The notes beneath the pieces are model-generated. The model was not told the origin of the DNA. It did not search any database and saw only the letters and a program-made list of their open reading frames with translations. The position numbers and the translations under genes were made by a program. Positions 1 through 10,600 of a stretch of DNA of 64,000 nucleotides are shown here, piece after piece; positions within the stretch are counted from its first letter, which is position 1; each line of letters begins with the position of its first letter. This DNA is from Biomphalaria glabrata (Eukaryota > Mollusca > Gastropoda > Planorbidae): NCBI RefSeq assembly GCF_947242115.1, contig NC_074728.1, positions 20,434,042 to 20,498,041 of the forward strand, in the 5' to 3' direction.

Positions 1-506
1 GGCAAATAGTGAGTAATTGACATTTCTTTCTTATCTTTTTATATGCAGATGTAACATGAAATGACCTCCATTGTAAATATCTTGCCAGCATTAAATTATC
101 TTAAATTTCTTTAACATTCCGTTTTGGTGTATTAAGTAGGTACTTGTGTGTTTGTACATTTTTTTTTCTTCTTAATAATATGATTTTAAAAAAGTATGAA
201 TACTGCCCTACACAGTAATTTTTTTTTTTACTTTTTTTTTTATATTTTATATTTCAATTTAAAGTTTAATCACTATCAACCCTACTATTATTGCTATAAA
301 AGCTCTTTTTTTTTTTTTTACATAACATTGAAGAAGGCAAGTAGCTTTTCCATTTTTGCACTCTCAGCACAAAAATGAATTATGATCATGAATACTACAT
401 GATCGCCTCAACAATTTAACGTTATTTTCCTCTCCCGGATGGTCTTAATTATTTTTATTTCCTTCAAGGCATTTTGAACATTTATCTGCTAACTCCTTAA
501 TCCAAG

Positions 507-611
507 AGATTCATGCCTTGTTCTCACCTATCATGGAGAGACATTCTGGTTGTGCTTTTCAGCACTATTTTTGTGGGAACTGTTGTCATGGTCGCTGTAA
601 ATAAAAAATAA
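507..611 (+). CDS. Possible terminal exon of an upstream plus-strand gene (transmembrane tail)
   Basis: An open frame follows a good 3' splice site (CTAAC branch-point-like word, then ccaag) at 506. It reads RFMPCSHLSWRD, then a hydrophobic run ILVVLFSTIFVGTVVMVAV, then NKK and a stop. This looks like a single-pass transmembrane segment with a very short basic tail, as in the last exon of gene M. Positions 9-14 (gtgagt, after ggcaaata) could be the 5' splice site of the preceding exon. The phase here would be 0 or 2, whereas the last exons of M and P1 start in phase 1. It may be a chance frame; RNA evidence would settle it. Confidence 0.38.
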   Translation, partial: RFMPCSHLSWRDILVVLFSTIFVGTVVMVAVNKK

Positions 612-779
612 AAAACAAATTACACATTTGAAGTTTATATACATTACCATTCAGAAAACCAGCACTATTTAAAATATTACTTCTCATGAGCTAAAAAAAT
701 AGGACTGTATTTAGGTGTAGGTTATTACTTCTTAATGGTTCTACTGCAGATTATTCACAGACATAACATATTGCTAAAA

Positions 780-1085
780 TTCTTTTTGCATACTAAATTA
801 GTTTAAATATTGGCTCCATGGGAAAGGCTTTGAGAGTCAACCATGGGGAAAAATCAGGAGCTGGCGACCCTTAGGTAGTTTGCAGTACCCTAGATGAAGC
901 CTGCGACACTGCTGATCAAAAATGTATCGACATCAGTTAGCATTCCTCTGGACTCTGGATACATCAGCTACGTTCAGGAGGGAGGGGGGAATCGCTGTGA
1001 GAGCAACAACATCGATGATCATTCTGACCATGACCATAGCTTATGCCCAGGCATTTGTCTCACTCTTGTGATGATCCATAGTTAG
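780..1085 (+). mobile_element. 5'-region fragment of an RTE-like LINE
   Basis: The stretch 'gggaaaggcttt...gagctggcgaccctta...gcctgcgac' closely matches 20320-20575, and the upstream half of that copy is seen again at 40885-41030. The shared stretch is a degraded coding leader typical of the front of a gastropod RTE-like LINE. No endonuclease or reverse transcriptase follows, so it is a truncated relic. The rest of 612-1375 is AT-rich and holds nothing I can name. Confidence 0.45.
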
Positions 1086-1375
1086 AGCTCACTTTCCCAT
1101 TGACCAAATTTTGGTAGAATAAGTGAGTTCATATTTTTATTTTTTGTGTTCGTATTTATCATTTATATAAATTATTTATGCATAATTCGAAAACATAAAG
1201 TCTTAATGATTTCATGTGAGGGGCTATTAAACTTTAGTTAATATTAAAAATATAAATAATAAAATTAAAATCTGAGTTTATTGATGCCAAAATCAGTTTG
1301 AAATAAATTGGTGTCTGGAATCAAATAATGATTATAATGTGTGTCAAATTTGTTTGAATGGGGTAGTTCCGGATC

Positions 1376-1666
1376 TCTTCTCAGTCACGTGGGTGTGTTG
1401 TTTACATTAGTGACCTCATTGATTTCATTGTAATTTAAATATGAAAATAGTCTAGATCTAGACATCTTTAAGTAATAAAAACTATGTTACAGCAATTCAC
1501 TAATTTTTTTATTATTTAGTGGGTCTACTAGATCTAGGCTAGCACTAAATCTAGATTCTAGATCTACAAATCTACAGTCTACATCTTATCATAGGAAGAT
1601 ATTGCCATGACCATGTATAAGACCAGTCACGTGACATTTTTATGAAGTAGGTCAGAGATTCGGAAC
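1376..1666. mobile_element. Short MITE with inverted ends and TA target duplication
   Basis: The ends GTTCCGGATCTCT and AGAGATTCGGAAC are inverted repeats, flanked on both sides by TA. Near each end lies CAGTCACGTG, an E-box-like palindrome. The interior is AT-rich with many CTAGATC words and no coding frame. TA duplication suggests a Tc1/mariner-like non-autonomous element. Confidence 0.5.
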
Positions 1667-2100
1667 TATCTCATTAAATGAAAACACATGGCCTCTTTCA
1701 AGTCTTTGTCGTCTTTGACCTTAAATAGATCTAGATCTATATTATATAACAAATAATGAAATATAGGTTAGAGTTAGGGCTAGGGGCCTAGATCTAGTAC
1801 TTTGTTACACTTTGTAGGAGTACAATATTTATAAGTAAAAAGTAGTCAGGGTAGTTATTAGCCTTAATTTCTTAATAACTAAAAAAAAAGAAGATTTTGA
1901 AACTTCATTTCTTTTCTAGATCTATGTCAAAGTTTGACTCAAACCATTGTCATTGTCAAATGATGGCTGTCAAACTCAAACTTTGACATTTTGGTCTATA
2001 AAAATATAGACTAGACTGAGGTCTAGATCTAGAATCTAGATCTACTCATCTAGGTGTTCAAATAGCATAAACTACTCTAGCTAGATCTAGATCTAGTTTC
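1530..2100. repeat. Cluster of TCTAGATC words
   Basis: The words CTAGATCTAGA and TAGATC recur many times here. Similar clusters are at 22500-22900, 39980-40075, 44930-45150 and 47100-47160. They are not in one strict period, so this is a dispersed word bias rather than a tandem array. Confidence 0.6.
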
Positions 2101-2144
2101 TAACTTCTAAGTAGTCCAAGTCTAGTCTTAGATTGACTAAGATT

Positions 2145-3474
2145 CTATAGTAGCTTCTTATATTAGGCACAGCTCATCAAAATCTCCTTTAAGAAACACG
2201 TCGCTTTTTTTGTTTATAATTAATTTGTTTTTATGTTTGGAGCTAAAAACGATGTTTCGGGACAGTGCATGTCCAATTTTAGGTAAGTTCCTGTATTTTT
2301 GTTCCGCTTTTCCAAAGCAGATGGCAGTTTTTTAGATTCTCGGTAACCAAGTATGTAAAGCTATTGTTTAAACCTCCCCCGGCAATTCATACCCATATAA
2401 GGGATGAAGGCTATATTATGAGCCTGTTTGATCGTAGGCTGGTGGATCTATCAAAATAAGCTTCCAAACATCTTTAGAAAGACATTCCAATCACATTCAT
2501 ACTGTTAGCTGTTAAATAAAATTAAAAAAGGAGGTGTTTCAATGAATAATAATGAATTAAACACATTCTCCTATAGTGCACAAGGCAAAATCGTAATAAG
2601 AAATATTATTGGGATTAATAAATCTATGATTTTTTTCAATAAATAAATGTGACCTAGATCGAGAAATCTAGAATATATAATTTATGAATGAAAGAAAAAG
2701 TGCGGGCTGCTAATTTCAAGCCAGAGACCATGCCCACTGCAGGTGATCACGCCAGGCGAGCGCTGGTGGTGAGGAGAGGTATACACTAAGCGTGTAGTGT
2801 CACAACCTATCATACAGGCAGTGGAGGGAAGGGGGAGAGAGTCATGAAAAGAATTATAAGCATCTATGGGAGGGAGGGGATGTTAAGGTGTAACAAAACG
2901 AACATCCAAAATATGAAAAGAAGAGGGTCCTTGGATGGGAATTAAAAGAAAGAGACAGAGAATACATGTAGCCTAGTTGAAAATATCATGTTTATTAAAT
3001 TATAATAATTAAATTATAGATCTATGATTTATAGAGATTTATTTGTCTGTTTCTACACATAGATTATATAGGTAGGCATATATAGAGAGACAATATACTA
3101 TAACTATAAATACATATTGCAGAAGTGAATCTACTTCTTTTAATACAATCTAAATAATTTTTAATTAACACAGATATAAATTATTAGCAATAACATAGTG
3201 GTGTTTCTTAACGGTGCTCGATGTGTGCTGAAGGAGAAAGCACAAAAACTGCGTTTATTATAGGAGCATGAAGTGACCTGATTTATTTTAAAATAAAATC
3301 TTGACTATGAGTGGTAATTCAAAGAAACACAGCTATTTTTATAGTCCTTTAGTTGCAGAATAAGAATCTGCTTTCAGTTTTTTTGTAAGTTAAACCGTCA
3401 CCAAATAAAAAAATAAAATAAAAATTTGACCTAGTTCCCGAATACGGTGTGCCTAATATAAGAATCTACTATAG
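2145..3474. mobile_element. 1.33-kb element with about 27-bp terminal inverted repeats
   Basis: The left end (2145-2171) reads CTATAGTAG, a mismatch, then TTCTTATATTAGGCACA. The right end (3448-3474) is its reverse complement with about one difference. The interior has no long frame, so this would be a non-autonomous DNA transposon. I see no clear target duplication. At 2690-2830 there is a GC-richer patch of unknown nature. Confidence 0.5.
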
Positions 3475-5400
3475 ATGATAGATCTTCAACTTCATGAATC
3501 TGATAATCGAAAACAGGTCATGATATTAAAAAAATAAATATTCAATCTAATTAGCGCCTTAAATTTTATATCTTCTAGACATATCATATAAAACATATCA
3601 CAAAGACATTATAGATAAACCTACATTATTATTATCTTGTTACCAGCTGATTCCAAGTTTAAATTTAATTAAAATACAGCTGTTTTAGGGATAATGATAC
3701 AGTTGAGTAATCAAAATAAGTCCAGTGAAATTCACATGTAAGCTGACGTCATCTTGCCTCAGTCATCGCCTATAGGTCTAAACTAGATATACCTTCACTC
3801 AAATACCCAGAAACTATTTCTAGATTATTTACATCTAGAACAGGGGTTCTCAGCCTGTGCAACACGATCCTCTTGGGGTTCCAATAACGATCTACCGAGG
3901 GTGGCCTAAGACAATCAAAAACGTGTTGTTGTTTTTTTTTCAATTGTAACGTGTATAATTATGTTTAATCTTCAACTCTGAAGGAACATCGAAAACACGT
4001 AAAACATTTTACAAACAAACAAAAACATAAAATGATATAGTAGGCCTACAAAAGTTTTTTTCCATCAGAAGTTACAATTTTGTTGTTTTTGTTATTCAAG
4101 GATATACAACTAAAACAGAATAATTTAAAATATTTTAATTGTCACAGCATATATTTATTTTTGTAACAGTTTACATTTATGTCAATTAATGCAAAAAAAG
4201 CAACGTCGCTGAAACATAGATTACTTATTCTGTCATAAACGTCGTGGCGAAAGGGAAAAGCAATTATTGTTAACAATAGGTTATAGTTTAATTAATTAAT
4301 AGTTATTAAAATTGAATATTTTCATAATAAATATGGTTCTAATAGTAAGGCTTGTCTTCGAATCCGAAGGTACGGATGAGTGCAGTATTTCCCGTGGCTG
4401 CGCAGCCCCAGCTTTGACCTACATATTTTGCCATACTCAGGGCAAGCATAACCATTGTCCGCAGGTGGTCGATTTAGATTTTCTTTTCATCGTCTGTGTC
4501 TGTCCTCGGCAGCGGATTTTCTATTGGTCTCAAATGTGTATCCCGCGGCCATTGTGAGTGACCTCTAGCCATGGGCGTAGCCAGGATTTTTTTCGGTGAG
4601 GGGGGGTTTGGGGGGGATTTTTTTTTTCTCCCCGCCCCGTGCTATATTATTATTATGTGTGTGTGTGTGTATAATTAATCTTAATTACATTTTGACTCTT
4701 CATTCTCTCGGAAGACGTTTATTGTACCCTAGAATGAGTTCTTCCTGGAGTTAGTGGAAAGTTTGTAGACACCCCGCCCTTGATATTAGTGGGGTCTGGG
4801 GGAGCGCTGTGATTTTGTTCACAAACTATATATTTCTAAATAAAAGTAGGACCGCCTCTTCTTCTCAAAGGGCTTAGGTGGGAAGGGCAGTAAATGTGTT
4901 CGCCGCCTCACCCTACCTAATCGGCCAAAAGGAGAACGACATAATATAAAGATCGGTTAAAATATCGAACACAAGTTTTTATTATAGGCCTATAAATATT
5001 TAATTGATTCTGTTAACAAGCTGTGATTTCTACAAATTAATTGGACCGCCCCCACTCGAAAGTTTATGGGGGGGGGGGGCAGGATTGATGCCATCGCCAC
5101 CTCCCCATCCCACCTAATCAGCCAACATACTAGAGGGGGGGGCGATATAATCTAACAATATGTCGAAATATAAATAATTAGTATATTTTATTAACATAAT
5201 TAACAAATTCGTATACAATTTGTGTGATTTCTTTACTAAAATTGTAAGAAGGAAGCATCATGAAAAGAGGCAGCTCAAAAATTTCATGTGGATGGCTGAC
5301 AGGAATATTGAGACATCGGCCCTCGATGTATAAAAAAAAAGGACTACCGTCCAAACCAGCGTGAACATGAGCATTCCTATTTTTTTAATACAGTAGATCA
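3475..5400. other. AT-rich non-coding stretch with repeat fragments
   Basis: No gene was recognised. At 3842-3930 there is a fragment resembling the hAT MITE at 56560 (aggggttctca start). At 3960-4020 lies the 3' tail of SINE type C (cttcaactctgaagga). At 4570-4640 and 5040-5160 there are G-rich tracts like the MITE family with GGCGTAGC ends. A small frame at 4312-4557 has no features that support it as a gene. Confidence 0.5.
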
Positions 5401-5404
5401 GATT

Positions 5405-5650
5405 TGTACGTTTTTACAAAGCTTATATCAACTCACTCTTGTCTTTCTGTAAAAAAGTTTCAACATGTTTTATCTACCACTTCCAATTTCGGATAAAGTT
5501 GAAACTTTGCACAGTTATTCACTGTAGCTGACAAAACACGAATCCAAAGATAAACCAATTAGTTAATTCATTATAGGTAATTTTATTATATTTTGTTTGA
5601 TATTGAAATAAGGGAAATAAATGCTACTTAATTAAAGATTAGTACTAATT
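5405..5650 (-). repeat. Dispersed repeat family R, minus copy
   Basis: On the minus strand it carries the family R landmarks: tttcccttatttgatatcaa, caccaata-like words, 'gaaactttcaacttgatccg'-like core and a 3' end 'gagttgatataagctttgta'. Family R occurs more than ten times in this window and has no coding capacity. It may be a MITE or the 3' part of a larger element. Confidence 0.5.
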
Positions 5651-6054
5651 AATTTATTTTGTTTTATATAGCAGAAAGGGAGCTTAACCCAAGGCTGCCA
5701 TCTTGAGATAAATGGTGACATTAATTAGCGGTTCTTTTCCTTAGATAAGCTTTGTTTTTGTTTTTTAATTATTCTTTTTTTTTTTGCTTGTTTCTCTAAG
5801 TTGAGCTTTTTCCTGTTTGTCAAATTTGTTTTTTAATGTCTCAAAGTAAAAAGTAAATTCATAAGTGTTGTTGTCGTCGTTGTAATTAGATTTCTTGGAT
5901 ATTTTGATGATCGTCAAATTTACTGGATTTACAGACTGTAGATTAAATTTGTGTCTCTGTGTGTGTGTGTTATGCATGTGTGTGTGTTCGAGGAAAACAA
6001 AGAACCAGGGAGGAGTGAATTACACTCTGTTGACATCTTTCTATACATAAAGAT

Positions 6055-6245
6055 AAAAGCACATTTATGGACCAGATTTGTACAAGTGCTCCTTCTTCCC
6101 TAGTACCACAAGAGAATGAAAAGGGTTGCCTGAATCAGCCAGGAAAACCAATTAAAATGCATGACTAGATGAACACATGGCACGTGTAGGACGAAGTCTC
6201 TTCTCATTTGAAGAAACGTCTGTAATTTATAAGATAAGATAATCC
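6055..6245 (+). mobile_element. LINE 3'-end fragment (same family as 26230-27430)
   Basis: Matches the coding 3' end of the LINE at 26230-27430 (gtacaagtgctccttcttccctag, gggttgcctga) and ends in the family's 3' tail of GATAA units. It is 5'-truncated, as is usual for LINE copies. Confidence 0.6.
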
Positions 6246-6969
6246 TACCAATAGCTATTTAATATACTTGTTTTTAACTTCAACTTAATTATACCAAAAG
6301 TGAGGGCAATTATTTGTTAAATAACTAGTTTTTCAGAGTTAGTCACACACGAATACAAATCAACTAATCACTTTTACCATATTTTATTTCGTTTCGATAA
6401 ATAGTGATATAGATTAAAACACATTTCTTTTCTTTTTTTTAAAGATTAATTTCATATTCTCTACTTATGGTTATAAATCAATTTAAAGTAAATCAACAAA
6501 ATAACACATGTGCCTTCTAGATTTATATCCCCTTTTCGTAATCCATATGAAGTAGGAACATTACACTTTAAAAAAAAATCTGATCGGAATCCACATGCAA
6601 TTTCATGACGCTACTATCACAATGTGATGCATATGTGCAATAATTTCTGTGTACAATAGATTAGATTGGGTTCAATTCATTTAAATAAGGCTCAAGCCTT
6701 GTAGGAAACATCAAACACCAAGACATGGAAGTACATGTACATTCTTTTTTTGTCTTTGTTCCAATGTTTATTTAACACTTTAATTTGTTCATTTTTTTAC
6801 TTGCTTCAATAACACTATGTATATATCTGTATATTGTTTTGCATTTTTATACGTAGACTTTAAGTATACTGAGACCTAGCTATTAGGCGCGTCTTTTGAA
6901 ATAACCCTGACACCTGCTGGCTTAACAACTTCTGCTCATTCATTCACATTATCCATACGCATAGAAAAG

Positions 6970-7231
6970 TAAAGTCCTTGTGGACTATAGGGCAGATGAT
7001 GTAAAGGTCATCTGCTTCTGTAGCCTACGGTTAACGAGGGTGTCATGTGACCAGCACAACGACCAACCGCCTTTACTTTTCCTCAACTCATGTCAGGTAC
7101 CCATTATAGCTGGGTGGACTCAAGAGGCGCTAGAAGATCCCGAAATTAAAAAAAAACACAGTCTTCTCCAGGATTTGTACCCCGAACCCTGGTTCGGAAG
7201 CCAAGCGTTTTACCGCTCAGCCACCGCGACT
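6970..7231 (-). mobile_element. SINE type A, minus copy
   Basis: On the minus strand it starts with a tRNA-like head (GGTGGCTGAGCGGTAAA as A box, GGTACAAATCC as a B-box-like word), followed by the conserved body (gggcgcctcttgagtccacc, ccacatgacaccctcgtt, aacagatgacctttacatca). The same unit recurs at about ten other places in the window in both orientations. It lies downstream of the gene M stop codon. Confidence 0.65.
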
Positions 7232-7491
7232 CATCCATATACACAATGTCCTAAAACTATCATTTCATTACATTTGTAATACTAAACTAAACAATAGTGG
7301 CCTAACTAGCTAATTAGTGACCACAAATCGTCTTACAATTATGATCACAATTCAGGATGGCTAATAAGATCATTAGTGATGTGACACACGCACACACACA
7401 CACATAAAACGACTATCCATGCGAATGACATCAATGACAAGTGACAAACATTGCATTCAATCAATAAATTGATTGTTTGGCTTAGCGATTT

Positions 7492-7619
7492 TCACAATGC
7501 CTTATGCCACGGCGAATAATTTTCACGCTTTCTAAAGAAAACGATCTGAACGACTGCCAGGGACAAAGTTATGATCACAGCCAAGGAGAGAGGTGTAGTC
7601 TGCACGCCGGCTGACCTGG
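7492..7619 (-). CDS. Gene M exon 11: transmembrane helix and cytoplasmic tail
   Basis: A strong acceptor (ttttttcttccacag) precedes the exon, which starts in phase 1. It reads RSAGVQTTP, a hydrophobic run [19 protein letters not shown], then [13 protein letters not shown] and TGA. The basic stop-transfer residues fit a type I membrane protein with a tail of about 13 residues. No signalling motif is evident apart from a single tyrosine. Confidence 0.7.
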
Positions 7620-10600
7620 CTGTGGAAGAAAAAACAAAGCAAGCAAAATATAAAAAATCCTAAAAAAAAAAATTAATAAATAAAAACTTATTTAAAGGGG
7701 AAGAACTCCGTGCTTAAAGCTATATCTACCAACAAGCAAAATATAAAAATCCTAAAAAAAAAAATTAATAAATAAAAACTTATTTAAAGGGGAAGAACTC
7801 CGTGCTTAAAGCTATATCTACCAACAAGCAAAATATAAAAAATCCTAAAAAAAAAAATTAATAAATAAAAACTTATTTAAAGGGGAAGAACTCCGTGCTT
7901 AAAGCTATATCTACCAATAATGTACAAGTTATTTCCCTTGTTCGATATCAAACAAAATAAATTCATTACTAATAATTACTTGAATAATAGCGTATTTTTT
8001 ATCGATTCATATTTTGTTAGGTGCAATAAATAATTGTTTAAAGTATCAACCTGATCGAAGAATGCGTGAGGGAGAAATAGCTTTAAAAATTATTTAAGGG
8101 GGACTAAACCCAACACATTTAGCCCTATCTGTGAGAACTGAAGTATTAGTTTCCCTTGTTGCTATTAAACAAAATAATGAATTACCAGTAATTAATTGTG
8201 TAATAGGTTACTTTCTTTCTTTTTTTTTATTGATTCATGCCTTGGCTATGTCAATGAATAGATGTATGAAGTTTGAAACATGCCTTTTTACCTGCCTGGA
8301 TGGACCACTTCGGGGGCCGATTTTTGAGTTTGTATTTCCACACAAACAGTCTTTGTAACCTTGTTTTTGATTAGCATTGTAGTTATTATTATTATTATGC
8401 TAAAAAACAATTAATATTTATTTTCTGGTACTGCCAGGTTCGAGCTTCTTTAGAGCGAAAAAAAAATTCATTGAATTCATTGTAGTCCACTGAGAAATTT
8501 TCTGGTGATGAGGCAGGTCTGCCCTCTGACAGCAACGAGAATCTTCTTAGAGATGTTAAGATCCTTAAAGGTATCTTTGAGGGCAGTCATCATTATCCCC
8601 TAGTTGATATAGCAACATGGTATAATGTTATTTTAGACAACTTCCATAACAGTCTCCAAGTTTATGTTCCCATATTTTCTTTGTTTTTTTCCATTTTAGT
8701 TTGCCTAATATTATGGGATAGTGGTACGGCGATGTCACTGTGATATTATTATTATGAATGTTTTAATGGAACTAGTATTCTATTCTGGCACTGCCAGGGT
8801 CTAGATTTGTTTATAGAGAAACTAAAGTCTTTGTAGCCTCTTTAAGAGTATCATCTGAGGAATTTTTTGGGTGATAAGTATAGCCATGAGGAGGTTGAGT
8901 GGTAAACCATTTTAACTTCAAATTTCCGAGATTGGATGTCTGAGAAAAAACGTGTACACATTTTTTACCAGACAGACAGACAGACAGAGTGAGTTGATAT
9001 AAACTTTGTAATAAAAGATCACAACATAAAACATACCAGCAGCTACGACATAATCTGAAATAAGAGTAGAAATGGAAATACAAGATTATACATTTAATAA
9101 GATTATGAAAAAACTATATAATAGTAATAGGCCTCAAGATTAAATCTTACATCTATGTTAAAGTTTCCCTATCAGACCTTGCCATCTATAGATGATGTAA
9201 AGGTCATTTGTTTTTTTGTGGCCCACGGCTAACGAGGGTGTCATGTGGCCAGCACAATGACCAGTGTCCTTTACTTTCCCCAACTAAAGTTATGTACTCA
9301 TTAGAGCTGGGCGCCCAAAGATCCAGAAATTTAAAAAAATGATGTAAATTTCGTCTGATTTGTGGCCCAAGGTTAACGAGGGTGTCATGTGGCCAACGGT
9401 CTTTACTTTCCCAACTAATGTCAGGTACCCATTAGAGTTCGGCGCCCAAAGATCCCAGTCTTCACCAGGATTCGAACCCTGGAGACCCCGTTTGAAATCC
9501 AAGCGATTTACCGCTCAGCCACAGCTCTTCCTCTACATCCGCTTTAACGAGGGTTATTCGAGTTCTTGGGGGGGGGGGGTGATATTTGTGAAAGTAAACG
9601 TTTTACCACGCTTCAAATAGATCGTGTAGCTGGCGACACTCTGGACAGCTGTCCTGTTCTCTGCGCTGTGCACCTCACAGCTGAATGTCCACCCGTGCTG
9701 TTCACGATGCAGCGCAAACGCCAAGGTTGTCTTGTAGAAACTGAGTTCGCATCCCGTTTCGTCGTAGGATCGGACAGCAGGGGAATCTGTGATGTTGAAA
9801 GACCTCTCGTCCAAGGGCTCGCTTTGCATTGTCCACCTGCCCTGAAGTTCAGCTGGGCCCTGGTCATTATGAACGTTGAGGGGGGTGGGGGTGGGGGTGT
9901 GTAATAAAGAGCAGCATCAATGCAAGTGTTAATAATAAGAAGTAGACATATATGTTCATTGTAACAAGAACAAGGAACGACAAGCGTGTTCCGACCTTGA
10001 GCCTATTATATTTATCTTATGTTATGTTATGTTATGTTATGTTATGTTATCTTATCTTATCTAGTCTTGTCTTGTCTTGTCTTATCTTATCTTATCTTAT
10101 TATATATTACAGACGTTACTTTAAAAAAAAGATGATTACGTCCTGCGTGTCATGCATCTAGTCATGCATATTAACCAAATGACTCAAATTCTGCCAAGTC
10201 ACTGGTTTTTCTTGCTGGCTCAGGCAATTCATTCGATGCCTTAATAGCACTAGGGAAGAAGGAGCGTTTGTACAAATTTGTCCTAGCATATGGAACGAGG
10301 AATGTGCCTTTTATCTGTGTGTCTTCCTGAGTATTTTATTAGATTCTGTTTTTGCATTTGAAGATTATAGTTCAGTTTTTGCTTTTATTTTTTTTTTCTC
10401 TCACGGATAAAACTGTTGCTGGTGATCGTTGACCTGTAGCCCCAAACCGCTCGTGGGCGTAGCCGGGTGAGTGGGGTTCACCCCCCCCCCCCTTCCGAAA
10501 TAAAATTCCACCTCCCCAAGGGGAATTACATTTTAGGTAAGATTTGTTTGTTTTCGTTTTTTTAAAGGATATTGCAAATATTTTGACTGTTATGTAATAA

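Noticed and set aside
9554-9904. 112-residue plus-strand frame over gene M exon 10
   Set aside because: Antisense shadow of the exon; the minus strand has the splice sites and the Ig homology.
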